Assembly (NCBI GenBank): GCA_036675505.1
Contig: JAKFEW010000050.1
Coordinates: forward strand, 5,723 to 69,722
Direction: 5' to 3'
DNA length: 64,000 nucleotides
DNA from: JAKFEW01 sp036675505
GTDB lineage: Bacteria; Cyanobacteriota; Sericytochromatia; S15B-MN24; JAQBPE01
This document shows positions 8,516 through 18,500 of this stretch, one piece after another. How positions within the stretch are numbered: the first letter of the stretch is position 1; every line of letters begins with the position of its first letter. The notes beneath the pieces were generated by a model that worked only from the letters and a program-made list of their open reading frames with translations, had not been told where the DNA came from and made no database searches. The position numbers and the translations under genes are program-made.

Positions 8516-9823
8516 GTGCGCTTCGAATTCACTTCCAGCCGAAAGCTCAGCGGCACGTGCCTCGTCGCGGGCCTGATGCTGTCCGCTTGCCTGGGCACGC
8601 CTCCCACGGCGACGACCGGCGGCGCGCCGGAGCCCGACAAGCCGACGCGCCCGGTCCGGATCGACGCGGCGACGCCGTTCCCGATCCTGACGCACGCCAC
8701 GCTTCGGCCGGGCACCCCACGCCCTTCGCCGTCGGCTGCGCCGTCGGGCGCCGTTCCAGCCAGCGACGCCCCAGCTGAGTCGCCGGCGGCCACGACGCCG
8801 GCGAGCCTGAGCGAGATCTTGAAGGCCACGGCGCTCGCGAGCGCCTCGCCCTTGCCGGCGGAAGATGCCGCGGCGGTTGCAGAAGCGTTGGCCGACGAAG
8901 AAGTCGTGGTGCTGCTGCCCGCCGACCTGATCCACGACGGCGGCACGGCGCTGTACAGGCTGGCGACAGTGGACGGTGCGGCGATGGACGACACAGCAGC
9001 CAGCCCGCCGGCGGAAACGCCGGCGACGGCGAGCCCGGCGACAGCGAGCCCAGCGACAGCAAGCCCGGACGCGGAAAACCCCGACGAAGAGACCCCGGCG
9101 GCGAGCCCGCCGGCGCGCTCGCCGCGCCCCAGCAATCGCCCGGCCGCTGCCGAGCCGCCCGCCGAATGGGGGCGCCAACAGGTCGCCGTCGGCAAGCGCG
9201 AGGCCGCCACCGCGCGCGGCGCGCGCAAGGACGAGGCCGGTGCGGCGATCGGGTCGCTGAACCGCGGCACGTTCGCCTTCAAGCCCGCGGACGGCGGTGA
9301 GACCATGCGCAAGCCCTTCATCGAGGTGTTCCGCCGCCAGGTGGGCCTGAAGAAGGGCAAGGCGGCCTGGCACCCCACGGCCCTCGGGCCGATGCGCTTC
9401 GAGACCCAGGGCGGCCAGTCCGGCCTCGAGGTCGTGCGCCTGAAGCTAGACTCGCCCGATGACGTTTCAATCGGCTTCGAGATCGGCGCGACCGACGTCC
9501 TGACGCCGATCGCCGACCTGCCGCATGCCACGGCGGGCGGCAAGCTGCGGCTCGAGGCCGAGGTGCGCGATCGCCTGCCCGGCGAGCTCTTCGTGTACGG
9601 CCGCCTGGTCGGCGCGGGCGCCGCGCAGCGGGTGCTGCTCCGCGACGACGGGGCCGGCGCCGACCGCAAGGCCGGCGACGGCATCTACGCGTGGGAGCTC
9701 AAGGCCCCCACGGCGGCGGGTTTCCACCACCTCGCGATCGACGTGCTCGACGCCCGCTGCTTCCAGGCCAAGGGCCCGGTCCGCTCGCTGGCGGTGGGCT
9801 TCACCTTCGAAGTGAAGCCTTAA
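8516..9823 (+). CDS. Lipoprotein with low-complexity middle and a C-terminal beta-rich domain
   Basis: 435 residues from GTG at 8516, chosen because AAGGAG lies 9 bases upstream and it gives a proper signal peptide with lipobox LSAC; a longer frame from 8465 has neither. Residues about 30-250 are rich in Ala, Pro, Ser and Thr and include three 15-base DNA repeats (9023-9067) coding for ATASP-type units, typical of an extended cell-surface stalk. The last 150 residues look folded, with a DDGAGADRKAGDGIYAWEL segment like those in exported choice-of-anchor/Ig-like domains. Function unknown. Its stop overlaps that of convergent ppc. Confidence 0.8.
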   Translation: MRFEFTSSRKLSGTCLVAGLMLSACLGTPPTATTGGAPEPDKPTRPVRIDAATPFPILTHATLRPGTPRPSPSAAPSGAVPASDAPAESPAATTPASLSEILKATALASASPLPAEDAAAVAEALADEEVVVLLPADLIHDGGTALYRLATVDGAAMDDTAASPPAETPATASPATASPATASPDAENPDEETPAASPPARSPRPSNRPAAAEPPAEWGRQQVAVGKREAATARGARKDEAGAAIGSLNRGTFAFKPADGGETMRKPFIEVFRRQVGLKKGKAAWHPTALGPMRFETQGGQSGLEVVRLKLDSPDDVSIGFEIGATDVLTPIADLPHATAGGKLRLEAEVRDRLPGELFVYGRLVGAGAAQRVLLRDDGAGADRKAGDGIYAWELKAPTAAGFHHLAIDVLDARCFQAKGPVRSLAVGFTFEVKP

Positions 9824-12735
9824 CCCGTATTCTTCATCCCCGCCGCGATCCCGTTGACGCTCAGCTTCAACGCATCGTCGAGTCGCTCCCGATCGGCCTC
9901 CGCGCCCCCTTCGCCCAGCGCGCGCCGGCGGCGCAGCAGGTCCACCTGGAGGTAGCTCAGCGGGTCGACGTAGGGGTTGCGCAACGAAATCGCGCGTTGT
10001 AGCGCCGGGTTCCCCGCGAGCAACTCCGCCTGCCCGGTGATCCGCAGCAGCATCGCCTCGGTGCGCTCGTACTCGGCCTCGATCGCCACCCAGATGCGGT
10101 CCTTCGCCGGGTGCTCGCCCAGGCCCTCGACGTAGCGGCGGGCGATCGGCAGGTCCGCCTTCGCGAGCGTCATCTCGACGTTGGCGACCAGCACGCGGAA
10201 GAACGGGAAGCGCGCGTACATGTCGCGCAGGACCGCGAGGTGCTTCTCGGGGGCCTCGCCCCAGTAGGCCGCGAGGGCGGCGCCGACGCCGAGCCAGCCG
10301 GGCAGGATGAAGCGGCTCTGCGTCCAGGCGAAGACCCAGGGGATCGCCCGCAGGTCCTCGATCGCCGTGCTCGCACGCCGCTTGGCGGGCCGTGAGCCGA
10401 TCTGCAGCTTCGCGAGCAGCTCGAGCGGCGTGATCTCGAGGAAGACCGCCGCGAAATCCGGGTCGTCGTAGACGATGCCGCGGTAGGCCGCCATCGCGCG
10501 GCGCGAGAGGTCGTCCAGGATCGCCTCCCAGCGCGCCACGTCCTGCGGCGGGGCGGCATGCAGCTCCGGGCGCAGACTGGCCTCGAGCGTCGCCGAGGTG
10601 ACCAGTTCCAGGTTGCGGCGGGCGATCGCCGGCAGGCCGTACTTGTTGCTGATCACCTCGCCCTGCTCCGTGAGCTTGAGGCGGCCGCCCAGGGTGCCTG
10701 GCGGCTGCGCGAGGATCGCCTGGTGCGACGGGCCGCCGCCACGGCCCACCGAGCCGCCGCGGCCGTGGAAAAGCGTCAGCTCGAGCCCGTGGCGGCGCGC
10801 GACCTCCCAGATCGCCTGCTGGCCCTTGTAGAGCTCCCAGGCCGAGGTGAGGATGCCGCCGTCCTTGTTCGAGTCGCTGTAGCCGAGCATGGCCTCCTGC
10901 ACGTCGCCGAGCGCGCGCAGGTGGGCGCGATAGAGCGGCTCCGTGAACAACGCCTCGAGGATCTTGGGCGCCTGCCTGAGGTCCTCGATCGTCTCGAAGA
11001 GCGGCACCACCTGCATCGCGGTGCGTACGCGGCCGCCGCCGAGTGATTGGGTGTCCACAGGACCCGAAGGGGCGCTGTGGCCCCATGGGCTCTGATAGAG
11101 CCCGGCCTCTTTCATGAAGAGCAGCACGGTGAGCACGTCCGAGGGCCGCGTGGTCATCGAGATGATCGCCGCGCCGAGCGCCTCGGGGCCGAAGACCGCG
11201 CGCGCCGTGGCGATCGTGCGGAAGGTGCGCACCACCTCGCGCGTCATCGGCTGGAACGCCTGGAGGTCGTGCGGCACCAGCGGGCGCGCGCCCGCGAGCT
11301 CCTGGCGCAGCCAGGCCACGCGCGCAGGCTCGTCGAGCTCGCGGAACGGCCGGTCGAGCACGCGCAGGGTGTCGACGACGTCGGCGATCGCCTCGGCGTG
11401 GACGTCCGCGTGTTGGCGCACGTCGAGCGCCGCCGCGTGGAAGCCGAAGGTCTCGACCTGGCGCCGCCAGCCGGCGAGGTCCACGGCGGCGGTGCGCGCG
11501 CCGCGGTTCGCGATCAGGCTCTCCTCCATCAGGCGGATGTCCTGGATCAGCTCGCTCGCGGCCCTGTAGCCGAGGTCCAGCCTTGCAGGGTCCCAGCGCT
11601 CGGCCTCCGCGAGCGTCTCGGGCGTTTGCGCGAGCGTGTGGCGCAGGCGCGCGTGCATGTAAGCCAGCTTCTGGCGGTACGGCTCGAACGGGTTGCGCTC
11701 GCGGAACTCGGCCCCCACCGCGGGGAAGACCTTCTCCTCCGCCTCCAGGCTGCGCGTCAACGAAGGCGCGACCGCCGTCCAGTGGAGCGATTGGCTGAGC
11801 GCCGTCGAGATCGCCTCGGCGCGCGCGATGTGGCGGCGCAGGAAGAGGCGGCGGGCCAGCAGCAGCGCCTGGTAGGTGGTCTCGGCCGTCACGTTCGGGT
11901 TACCGTCGCGGTCGCCGCCCATCCAGGCGCCGAAGCGCAGGAACGACGGCGCGGCGAGCGCCTCACCCGGGTAGTGGCGCGCGAGCGCGGCCTCGAGGTC
12001 CGCGTAGAGGATCGGCACGGCGTCGAAGAGCGTCGAATCGAGGAAGTAGAGGCCGTGGCGGGCCTCGTCGAGCACGGTGGGCGCGCGGTGGTGCACCTCG
12101 TCGGTCTGCCAGAGCGACTCGACTTCGGCGGCGATCGCCCCCGTCAGCCGCGCCCGGTCCGCGGCGCCGAGCCGCGGGTCGTCGCGGTCGTCGAGCGCCC
12201 GCGCGAGCCGCTCGTGCTTCTCGAGCACCGTGCGCCGCAGCACCTCGGTCGGGTGGGCCGTGAAGACCGGCGCGATCCAGAGCCTCGCGAGCAGCGCGCG
12301 CACGGCCGGGGCGCTCACGCCCGCGGCGGCGAGGCGGCCGAGCACGTCGTCGAGCGAGCCGGGCGCGGGCCTGTCGGTCTCGGCGTGGGCGTAGGCGCGG
12401 ATGCGCCGCACGCGGTGGTGCTGCTCGGCGAGGTTCACGAGCTGGAAGTAGAGCGTGAACGCGCGCATCACCTGGGCCGCGGCGTCGGTGTCGAGCCCGG
12501 CGACGAGCTTCAAGAGGCGCTCGCGCAGCTCCGGCCCGCCCTCGCAGCGGCGCAGGGACTTGAAGCCGCGCCGCAGGATCTCTTCGGTGTCGAAGATGCC
12601 TTCTCCGGCCTGCTCGCGGAGGATCGTGCCGAGTTGGTCGCCGAGGAAGCGCACGTCTTCGCGCAGCGGGCGGTTCTTTTCTTCGTGCTCCCACGCGCGG
12701 AACGCGTGGGACGAGCTCGTGAGGGGTTGAGACAT
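9820..12735 (-). CDS. ppc: Phosphoenolpyruvate carboxylase
   Basis: 971 residues. It adds bicarbonate to PEP to give oxaloacetate, replenishing the TCA cycle. All signature blocks are present: FTAHPTEVLRRT with catalytic His161, GAWMGGDRDGNPNVT, GYSDSNKDGG, FHGRGGSVGRGGGP, FAWTQSRFILPGW and the C-terminal NGIAAGMKNTG. The length and the C-terminal end ...MKNTG match bacterial and plant-type enzymes, where this tail forms part of the active or allosteric site. The final TAA overlaps the TAA of the convergent lipoprotein gene in the tetranucleotide TTAA. Confidence 0.97.
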   Translation of the reverse strand: MSQPLTSSSHAFRAWEHEEKNRPLREDVRFLGDQLGTILREQAGEGIFDTEEILRRGFKSLRRCEGGPELRERLLKLVAGLDTDAAAQVMRAFTLYFQLVNLAEQHHRVRRIRAYAHAETDRPAPGSLDDVLGRLAAAGVSAPAVRALLARLWIAPVFTAHPTEVLRRTVLEKHERLARALDDRDDPRLGAADRARLTGAIAAEVESLWQTDEVHHRAPTVLDEARHGLYFLDSTLFDAVPILYADLEAALARHYPGEALAAPSFLRFGAWMGGDRDGNPNVTAETTYQALLLARRLFLRRHIARAEAISTALSQSLHWTAVAPSLTRSLEAEEKVFPAVGAEFRERNPFEPYRQKLAYMHARLRHTLAQTPETLAEAERWDPARLDLGYRAASELIQDIRLMEESLIANRGARTAAVDLAGWRRQVETFGFHAAALDVRQHADVHAEAIADVVDTLRVLDRPFRELDEPARVAWLRQELAGARPLVPHDLQAFQPMTREVVRTFRTIATARAVFGPEALGAAIISMTTRPSDVLTVLLFMKEAGLYQSPWGHSAPSGPVDTQSLGGGRVRTAMQVVPLFETIEDLRQAPKILEALFTEPLYRAHLRALGDVQEAMLGYSDSNKDGGILTSAWELYKGQQAIWEVARRHGLELTLFHGRGGSVGRGGGPSHQAILAQPPGTLGGRLKLTEQGEVISNKYGLPAIARRNLELVTSATLEASLRPELHAAPPQDVARWEAILDDLSRRAMAAYRGIVYDDPDFAAVFLEITPLELLAKLQIGSRPAKRRASTAIEDLRAIPWVFAWTQSRFILPGWLGVGAALAAYWGEAPEKHLAVLRDMYARFPFFRVLVANVEMTLAKADLPIARRYVEGLGEHPAKDRIWVAIEAEYERTEAMLLRITGQAELLAGNPALQRAISLRNPYVDPLSYLQVDLLRRRRALGEGGAEADRERLDDALKLSVNGIAAGMKNTG

Positions 12736-12760
12736 AGGCCGTGACCTCCAGCGGGCCCCA

Positions 12761-14326
12761 TCATACCGCCAAACGCGGTTTCCTTTTCTCGATTGGCGGC
12801 AGCCGCGGCGGCCCGTGGTAGCGCAGCCGCTTGCGGAGCGGCTTGATCCCCACCACCTCGTAAAGCGGTTGGCTGTATGGCAGCAAATACTCGACCGTGC
12901 GCACCTCGAACCGCGCCAGCAGATCGTCCATTTCCGACGGGAACCGCATCAGGTAGACGGGCCGGACGCCGAGATTCAGCTCCACCGCGGTCATTGGGTT
13001 CAGCCACCCGTAGTCGAGGATCCGCTGCGTATCGACGATCTCGACGTCCGGCCGCTGGCCTTCCACGTACCGCACGTACCAGAGCGGCGTCGCGAGGTTC
13101 CACCAGGTGACGACGAGCGCGCGCGGCTTCACCACGGTCATGACGCGTTCGGCGTAAATCCGTCCGAGCCAGTCCTCGCTCCGGTCGATGCCGGTGTAGA
13201 AATAAGGCACGAGCCCGAGCGGCAGGATCACGAGCGCCAGGAGCCAGGCGCGCGCCGCGCGCGGGCCGATGCGCCGGCCGAGCTCCGTAGCCGCCACGGC
13301 CGCCCAGCCGATCGCCACCACCGTGCAGGCGAAGTAGTAGCGCCGGAGGTCGGCGTCCTCGTAGTTGGTCGCCATGTACAGCGGAAACGCCAGGATCAGC
13401 AGCGTGAACCACGCCGTCGGGGCGTCGGTCCGCGAGAGGCGAGAGAGGCCCGCGAGCGCGAGCGCTCCGAACAACAGACCGCCGAGGGGCGTGAACCACT
13501 CGCCGTACTGCTGCCAGACGAAAGGCAAAGTCGAGAGGAAACGAAAGGGCCCGTACCAGGTGAGATAACCCATCGTATGGCGGAATTCCTCGCCGAAGAA
13601 CACGTAACGGAAGCCCTCCCAGGTGGATGGCCGCCCGTAGTTCAACGCCGGCTCCTGCAACGCGCGTAGCGGGATGAAGAGGTAGGACGTCAGGCCGAGC
13701 GCACCCAGGCCGATCAGGGCTCCGAGGCGCCAGGTCGCGAGCAGCTGTGGCTGCACCAGGCAGATCAGCGCGAACGTGGCGGGCACTGTCAGGGCCATCA
13801 GGTGGTGGTTGCCAAGAGCCAGGCCGGTCATTAACGCCGTGGCGGCCATGTAGCGGAACTCGCGGGTGCGCCGCCAGCGCAACGCGAGCCAGATCACCTC
13901 GACCAGGAACGCCGCGTGCAGCGTGTGGGCCTCCGCGCGGATCGCGTTGTCCCAGAAGGCGTAATGAAACGCGAAGGCCAGCCCGGCGGCCACGGCCGCG
14001 GCCCGCGCGGCGCCGAGCTCGCGGGCGATTGCGACCACGCCGGCCACCGTCAGCGCGGCGCAAACCGCGGAGAACAGGTTCAGGCGATACGCAACGGTCC
14101 CGATGGGCGCCCATGAGACCATGTGGGTTACGATCGTGTAGAGCGGGAAGCCCGTCGGGTGGGCGATGCCGAGGACGGGGCCGACCGTCTGGTACTCGGC
14201 GGTGTCCCAAAATCCGAGGTCGACGAGCAACGTCGACCGATAAACGGCGAAGGCAAGAAGCGCCACCCAAACGCCGTCGGCGACCTCGGGAAAAGCCCGC
14301 CAGCGTGCGTTCACGCGCTCCTCCAC
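12761..14326 (-). CDS. DUF2723-type polytopic membrane protein, possible glycosyltransferase
   Basis: 521 residues from GTG at 14326. The N-terminus carries FWDTAEYQTVG and IAHPTGFPLYT, the hallmark of DUF2723, a family related to GT-C type protein O-mannosyltransferases. About eleven hydrophobic segments follow (for example 70-95, 140-175, 250-290, 320-360), then a soluble C-terminal part with residues ending in Arg/Lys-rich KRKPRLAV. The acidic WD pair in the first extracytoplasmic loop is where GT-C enzymes keep their catalytic Asp. It lies just after the pilin block in the same direction with a 13-base gap, so glycosylation of exported proteins is conceivable but not shown. Confidence 0.85.
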   Translation of the reverse strand: MEERVNARWRAFPEVADGVWVALLAFAVYRSTLLVDLGFWDTAEYQTVGPVLGIAHPTGFPLYTIVTHMVSWAPIGTVAYRLNLFSAVCAALTVAGVVAIARELGAARAAAVAAGLAFAFHYAFWDNAIRAEAHTLHAAFLVEVIWLALRWRRTREFRYMAATALMTGLALGNHHLMALTVPATFALICLVQPQLLATWRLGALIGLGALGLTSYLFIPLRALQEPALNYGRPSTWEGFRYVFFGEEFRHTMGYLTWYGPFRFLSTLPFVWQQYGEWFTPLGGLLFGALALAGLSRLSRTDAPTAWFTLLILAFPLYMATNYEDADLRRYYFACTVVAIGWAAVAATELGRRIGPRAARAWLLALVILPLGLVPYFYTGIDRSEDWLGRIYAERVMTVVKPRALVVTWWNLATPLWYVRYVEGQRPDVEIVDTQRILDYGWLNPMTAVELNLGVRPVYLMRFPSEMDDLLARFEVRTVEYLLPYSQPLYEVVGIKPLRKRLRYHGPPRLPPIEKRKPRLAV

Positions 14327-14339
14327 GGGAGCACGCGTC

Positions 14340-15578
14340 TCAAGGGCTGGCGGCCGGCTCGGGCGTCGCGTCGGCGCCGCCGTACTCGTAGATCTGGACG
14401 ACCTGCTGGAACGACTGCCCGATCATCACCTTACCCGGCATCGTGCGCGCCGCGAGCGACAGCCGGAGCAGCACCCTGCGGAGCTCCGGCGGCCCGGCCA
14501 CCATCACCTCGAACCCCATCGGGTAGGCCGTGTTGTCGTCGGCGTAAGCTGGCACGTCGAGCCCGTTCACCGGCACGGAAGTGGGCGCGGCGGACGGCCC
14601 CGTATTGAACGCCACCATCGGCTCGCCAAAGGCCGACTTCATCGAGAAGTCGACGGCGGACCCGAAGCGCTTGGTCTTGAGGGTACCCGTCCACGACACC
14701 AGCTCCCGCCGGGTGCCGGTCGCCGTCAGCTGGTAGATCGCGGGCGGCGACGCGGTCGTGCGGGCGTCGGCCGCGCCGATGTCGATCGCCCCGGCGAAGT
14801 GGAGCGGCTTGGTGGTGGTCTGGAGCGAGCTGAGCTTGGCGTCGATCAGCGCGTCGCCCCCGGCGTTGCCTGAGTCCTTGACCATGTTCATCCACTTCAC
14901 GAGGTCGCTGTAGTCGACGTACGGCTCGCTCTCCCAGTGCATCAGGTTGTAAACGAAGCGCTCGTTCGAGCGCACGGCGTTCGCGGTGACCGCGAGGTCG
15001 CGGCGCGCCAGGTAGTAGAAGTGCAGCTTGAGCGTCTGGAGGAGGTAGGTGCTGCCACCGAACAGCGTGTTGTGGATCGGCGCCGCGCCGCTCTCGTTCA
15101 GCGAGACCTTCGGCTCCACGGTCGCGAAGAACAGGCTGTTGCCGACGGCGTTCGCGTCCCAGCCGGGCGGCACCGTGCCTGTGTCGTTCACCCGCAGGAA
15201 GCTGCCGTCCTCCTTCGCGAGCGGCAGCCGCAGATCGACGTACGGATCGGGCGAGGGCAGCCCCGGCGACAGCCCGGCGGTGTCATACGGCCGGATCGGC
15301 AGCCGGCCGAGGAAGGTGGGCGTGACGTCGTTGCGGCTGAACAGGTGGCGGTTCTGGTGCAGCAGGCGATAAATGTCGTTGAGCGCCTTCTGGCCCGAAA
15401 CCTTGAGGATCCCGCCGCCCACCGCCGTCGCCTGGGCCTTGTTCGCGCCGAAGTAGGCCTGGACCACCGCGCCCATCACGATCAGGCCCACGCCGACGGA
15501 GATCATCAGCTCCAACAGCGTGAACCCGGCGCGCCGCGCGCGCTCAGTCAAGCTTGACCTTGAGTTCGTGGAAGGCAT
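14340..15578 (-). CDS. PilW-like prepilin, module 1
   Basis: 412 residues. A class III prepilin signal ends RRAG^FTLLELMISVGVG: cleavage after Gly18, Glu at +5, then a hydrophobic helix. This is processed by PilD-type prepilin peptidase and inserted into a type IV pilus or related pseudopilus. Residues 35-60 (FGANKAQATAVGGGILKVSG) match the paralogue at 22164-23324 almost word for word, and the C-termini share the AARTMPGKVMIGQSFQQVVQ/AARTSPGNVMVGETFQQIVQ pattern. It is about twice the size of most minor pilins. The start overlaps the preceding giant prepilin gene by 35 bases. Confidence 0.85.
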   Translation of the reverse strand: MPSTNSRSSLTERARRAGFTLLELMISVGVGLIVMGAVVQAYFGANKAQATAVGGGILKVSGQKALNDIYRLLHQNRHLFSRNDVTPTFLGRLPIRPYDTAGLSPGLPSPDPYVDLRLPLAKEDGSFLRVNDTGTVPPGWDANAVGNSLFFATVEPKVSLNESGAAPIHNTLFGGSTYLLQTLKLHFYYLARRDLAVTANAVRSNERFVYNLMHWESEPYVDYSDLVKWMNMVKDSGNAGGDALIDAKLSSLQTTTKPLHFAGAIDIGAADARTTASPPAIYQLTATGTRRELVSWTGTLKTKRFGSAVDFSMKSAFGEPMVAFNTGPSAAPTSVPVNGLDVPAYADDNTAYPMGFEVMVAGPPELRRVLLRLSLAARTMPGKVMIGQSFQQVVQIYEYGGADATPEPAASP

Positions 15579-18500
15579 GGTGCGTCCGATCGATGTAGGT
15601 GCCGATCTTCCGGTAGGCCTCGACGCGCAGCGTGTATTCGCCGGACGGCAACGCCGACGTGTTCCAGCTGTAAGTCACCGGGCTGGGGTAGGCCGCCGAC
15701 GCGATCGACAACGTGGTGGGGATGTCGATCTCGCCAGGGGTCGCGATGCCGCCGCTGCGGTTTCGCCAGACGCCGTCCGGCCCCTTGTACTTGAGGAAGT
15801 GGACGATCGGGGGGGTGTTGGTCGGGTTGAAGGCGTAGAACGGCGAGAACTCGGAGCCATCCACCTTCGCCGGGCGACTGTACCACTTCACCGTGTAGGT
15901 GTCGGGCAAGGTCTCGTCGGGCTTCGGCTCGATGACCTTCACGCGGGTCGTCGGCCGGACATGGTTGATCGTGAGCGCGTTGTTGGTGCCGTCGAAGTAC
16001 GCCGCGATCGCCGAGGTGAGGCCCACCTCGAAGATCGTCGCGACGTCCGCCGCCTTCTCGGGCTTGAGCGTCACCGGCAGCACGATGCCCTTTCGCGAAG
16101 TCGAAGTCGTGCCTGAGTCCTCGAGCAGGATCGGGGCGACGGCGTAGACGCCGGACTGGCTGTCCTGGGTGAAGAAGCCGGGTGGCGACTCGCCCGTGTC
16201 GAGCCAGTTCATGAGCAGGCGCTCGCTGGCGAACGGGGCCTGGAGCCAGTGCGTCGGCTGGTCGGCGGTGTCGGCCCCGCTGAGCTTGTAGCCCCATTTC
16301 GACCGGATGCCGAGCGCCAGCTTCTGGCGCAGCGCGCTCGCGGCGGTCTTGCCGGTGGCGGTCATGGAGCCCTTGCTGCCGCCTTCCTCGAATTCGATCG
16401 GGCCGCTGCCGGCGGAGTCTTCGGCGTTCAGGAGCGTGGCGAGGCTCACGTGATCGTCGACATGGTGCTTGTTGTTGGTGTCCGAATTGTCGGTCGCCCA
16501 GGACCAGTTGGTGATGCCGCTGACATTCTCGCGCATGAGATCCGAGCCGGCGTCCAGGTTGCCCTTCGAATTCCACTGCGTCCACTTGTCGGATGGATAG
16601 AGCTCGCCGATCCACGGCTTGGCGTACCAGCCGTCGCCGCCCTGGCGCTCGATCAGGCGCGTCAGCCCCCCGAACAGCTCTTCGCTGTCGGTGCCTGCGT
16701 CGGTGTCCGGCGAGAGGTCGTAGGGCGTGTCCGCGATTTCGAGCTCGCCGATGTCGTTGATGTAGTTGTTGAGCTCGAACTCGCCGCCGAGCCCGGCGAA
16801 GCGGGCCGGCTCCCCGCCCATGTTCACGAAGACCAGGTTGTTGCGCAGGATGGCGTTCCGCCACATGCGCAGGTAGGCCGGCATGTTCACCTTCGTGCCG
16901 TGCCATTCGTCATCGGTGTTCGGGAACCCGACGTCGTAACGGGTGGTGGCCACGATCGGCGGCCGCTCGGCCAGCGGGGCGAGCAAGACGAGCGGGTTGG
17001 CAGCATCCATGCACTGGGCCGAGTCGGTCGTGTCATTCGTGACGACGTCCTTGAAGTAGACGCTCTTCTCCGTGACAAAGGCGCCAGTCCCCGTCTTGTG
17101 CTGGAAATAGGAAAAGTAAGGGTTGTAGGTGCCGTGGGCCCGCACGTCCTGGTAAGGGTTGTGGCGCGGATCGCCGACCAGCTGGAGCTGCTCGGTCCAC
17201 GGGATCGCCGGCGCGTCGGCCGTCGAGTCCCAGTAAAGTTTCTTGGTGTCGTTCCAGGTGCTGACGGCCTTGTCGGTGTAGAACCAGGTCTTCGATAGCG
17301 CCGGGTCACCTTCCGCCGGCCAGCCGGCCATCGTCTCGAGCGCGGTCTGCACCTCGAAGCACTGGCCCGAGGCGTCCCACGTCCCGGTCGCCTGCATGTT
17401 GAACTCGATGATCACGCGGGCGGTGTTGCGCGGGTAATTGTTGCCGTTCGCCACGTCGAGGAAAGGCAGGAACGGGTCGGGGAAGTACTGCATGCGGTGC
17501 AGCAGGTAGTCGGAGTCGGGCGCGCCGCTGTTCTCGCGGATGCCGTAATACGGACCGCTGCCATTGGTGTCGTCGCACATGCGGGCGTCGTAGTCGAGGT
17601 CGTAGATCGGGATGGTCAGGTCGTTGCCGGTCCAGAACGGGCCGATCCCGTGCGACGTCGACGAGGCGCCGCCGTGGTGATCGGTGCCGCTGTGGGCCGC
17701 GATGTGCGGGCCGGAGTGCCGGAAGTTGACGCAGCTGCCGGTCGGCCAGGTCTGGAAGCGCCGGTAGCCGGACTTCCGGTTGGGCGAGCCGTCGTGCTTC
17801 TCGCGCTGCACGACCTCGATCTTCACGTCGTTCTCGTCGATCGTCGTGGGCGTGACCGTATCGACGAGGGTGTTGGCCGCGAGGTAGGGCTTGAGGTTCT
17901 TGATCGTCACCTTCGCGCTCGTGGCGTGGTCGCCGGCCGACCAGTCCATCATCACGTCGCGGTGGCCGCTGCTGTCCGCGGTCGGCGTCTTCTGGCCGTT
18001 CGCCATGAAGGGATGGACCAGCAAGCGGACCGGCTGGGTCGCGATCGGCGTGACCAGCCGATACGGGTGCGTCACGAGGCGGCGCTCTGCCCGCTTCGAC
18101 GTCTGATCCGCGCCGGGATCCTTGGCCGGATCCGAGTAGTTGCGTAGCGGGATCACCGGGAACAACTCGCCATGAAGATTCACGACGATCGCGTTGCGAA
18201 ACCAGGTCTCGTCCTTGCTGGCATCGCCGCCATTCAAGGCCTCGATGAACTGACGTAGGCTCATGTCCGAGACCGTGGTGCCAGTCCGGTCCGCTGGCAT
18301 CTTCGGCTGTTGCAGCGGCGCGTTCGCGCTCGAGAATTGCTCGAACTCCTCCGGGTAGCGGACGGCGTGGTTGTACTGGTCGGCCATCGCATACGCCGCG
18401 GCGTTGACGTCCTGGCCGACGGCGGACGCGTCGCCGACCGCGATGCGGCCCTTGATGCCGTCCGGGTCGTAGTAAGGGTCCTGCTCCTCCGCCGTCTGGC

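Noticed and set aside
15544..16906. A second minus-strand frame (452 codons) inside the giant prepilin gene
   Set aside because: It is out of frame with the conserved paralogous sequence and has the Arg/His-rich look of a shadow frame.
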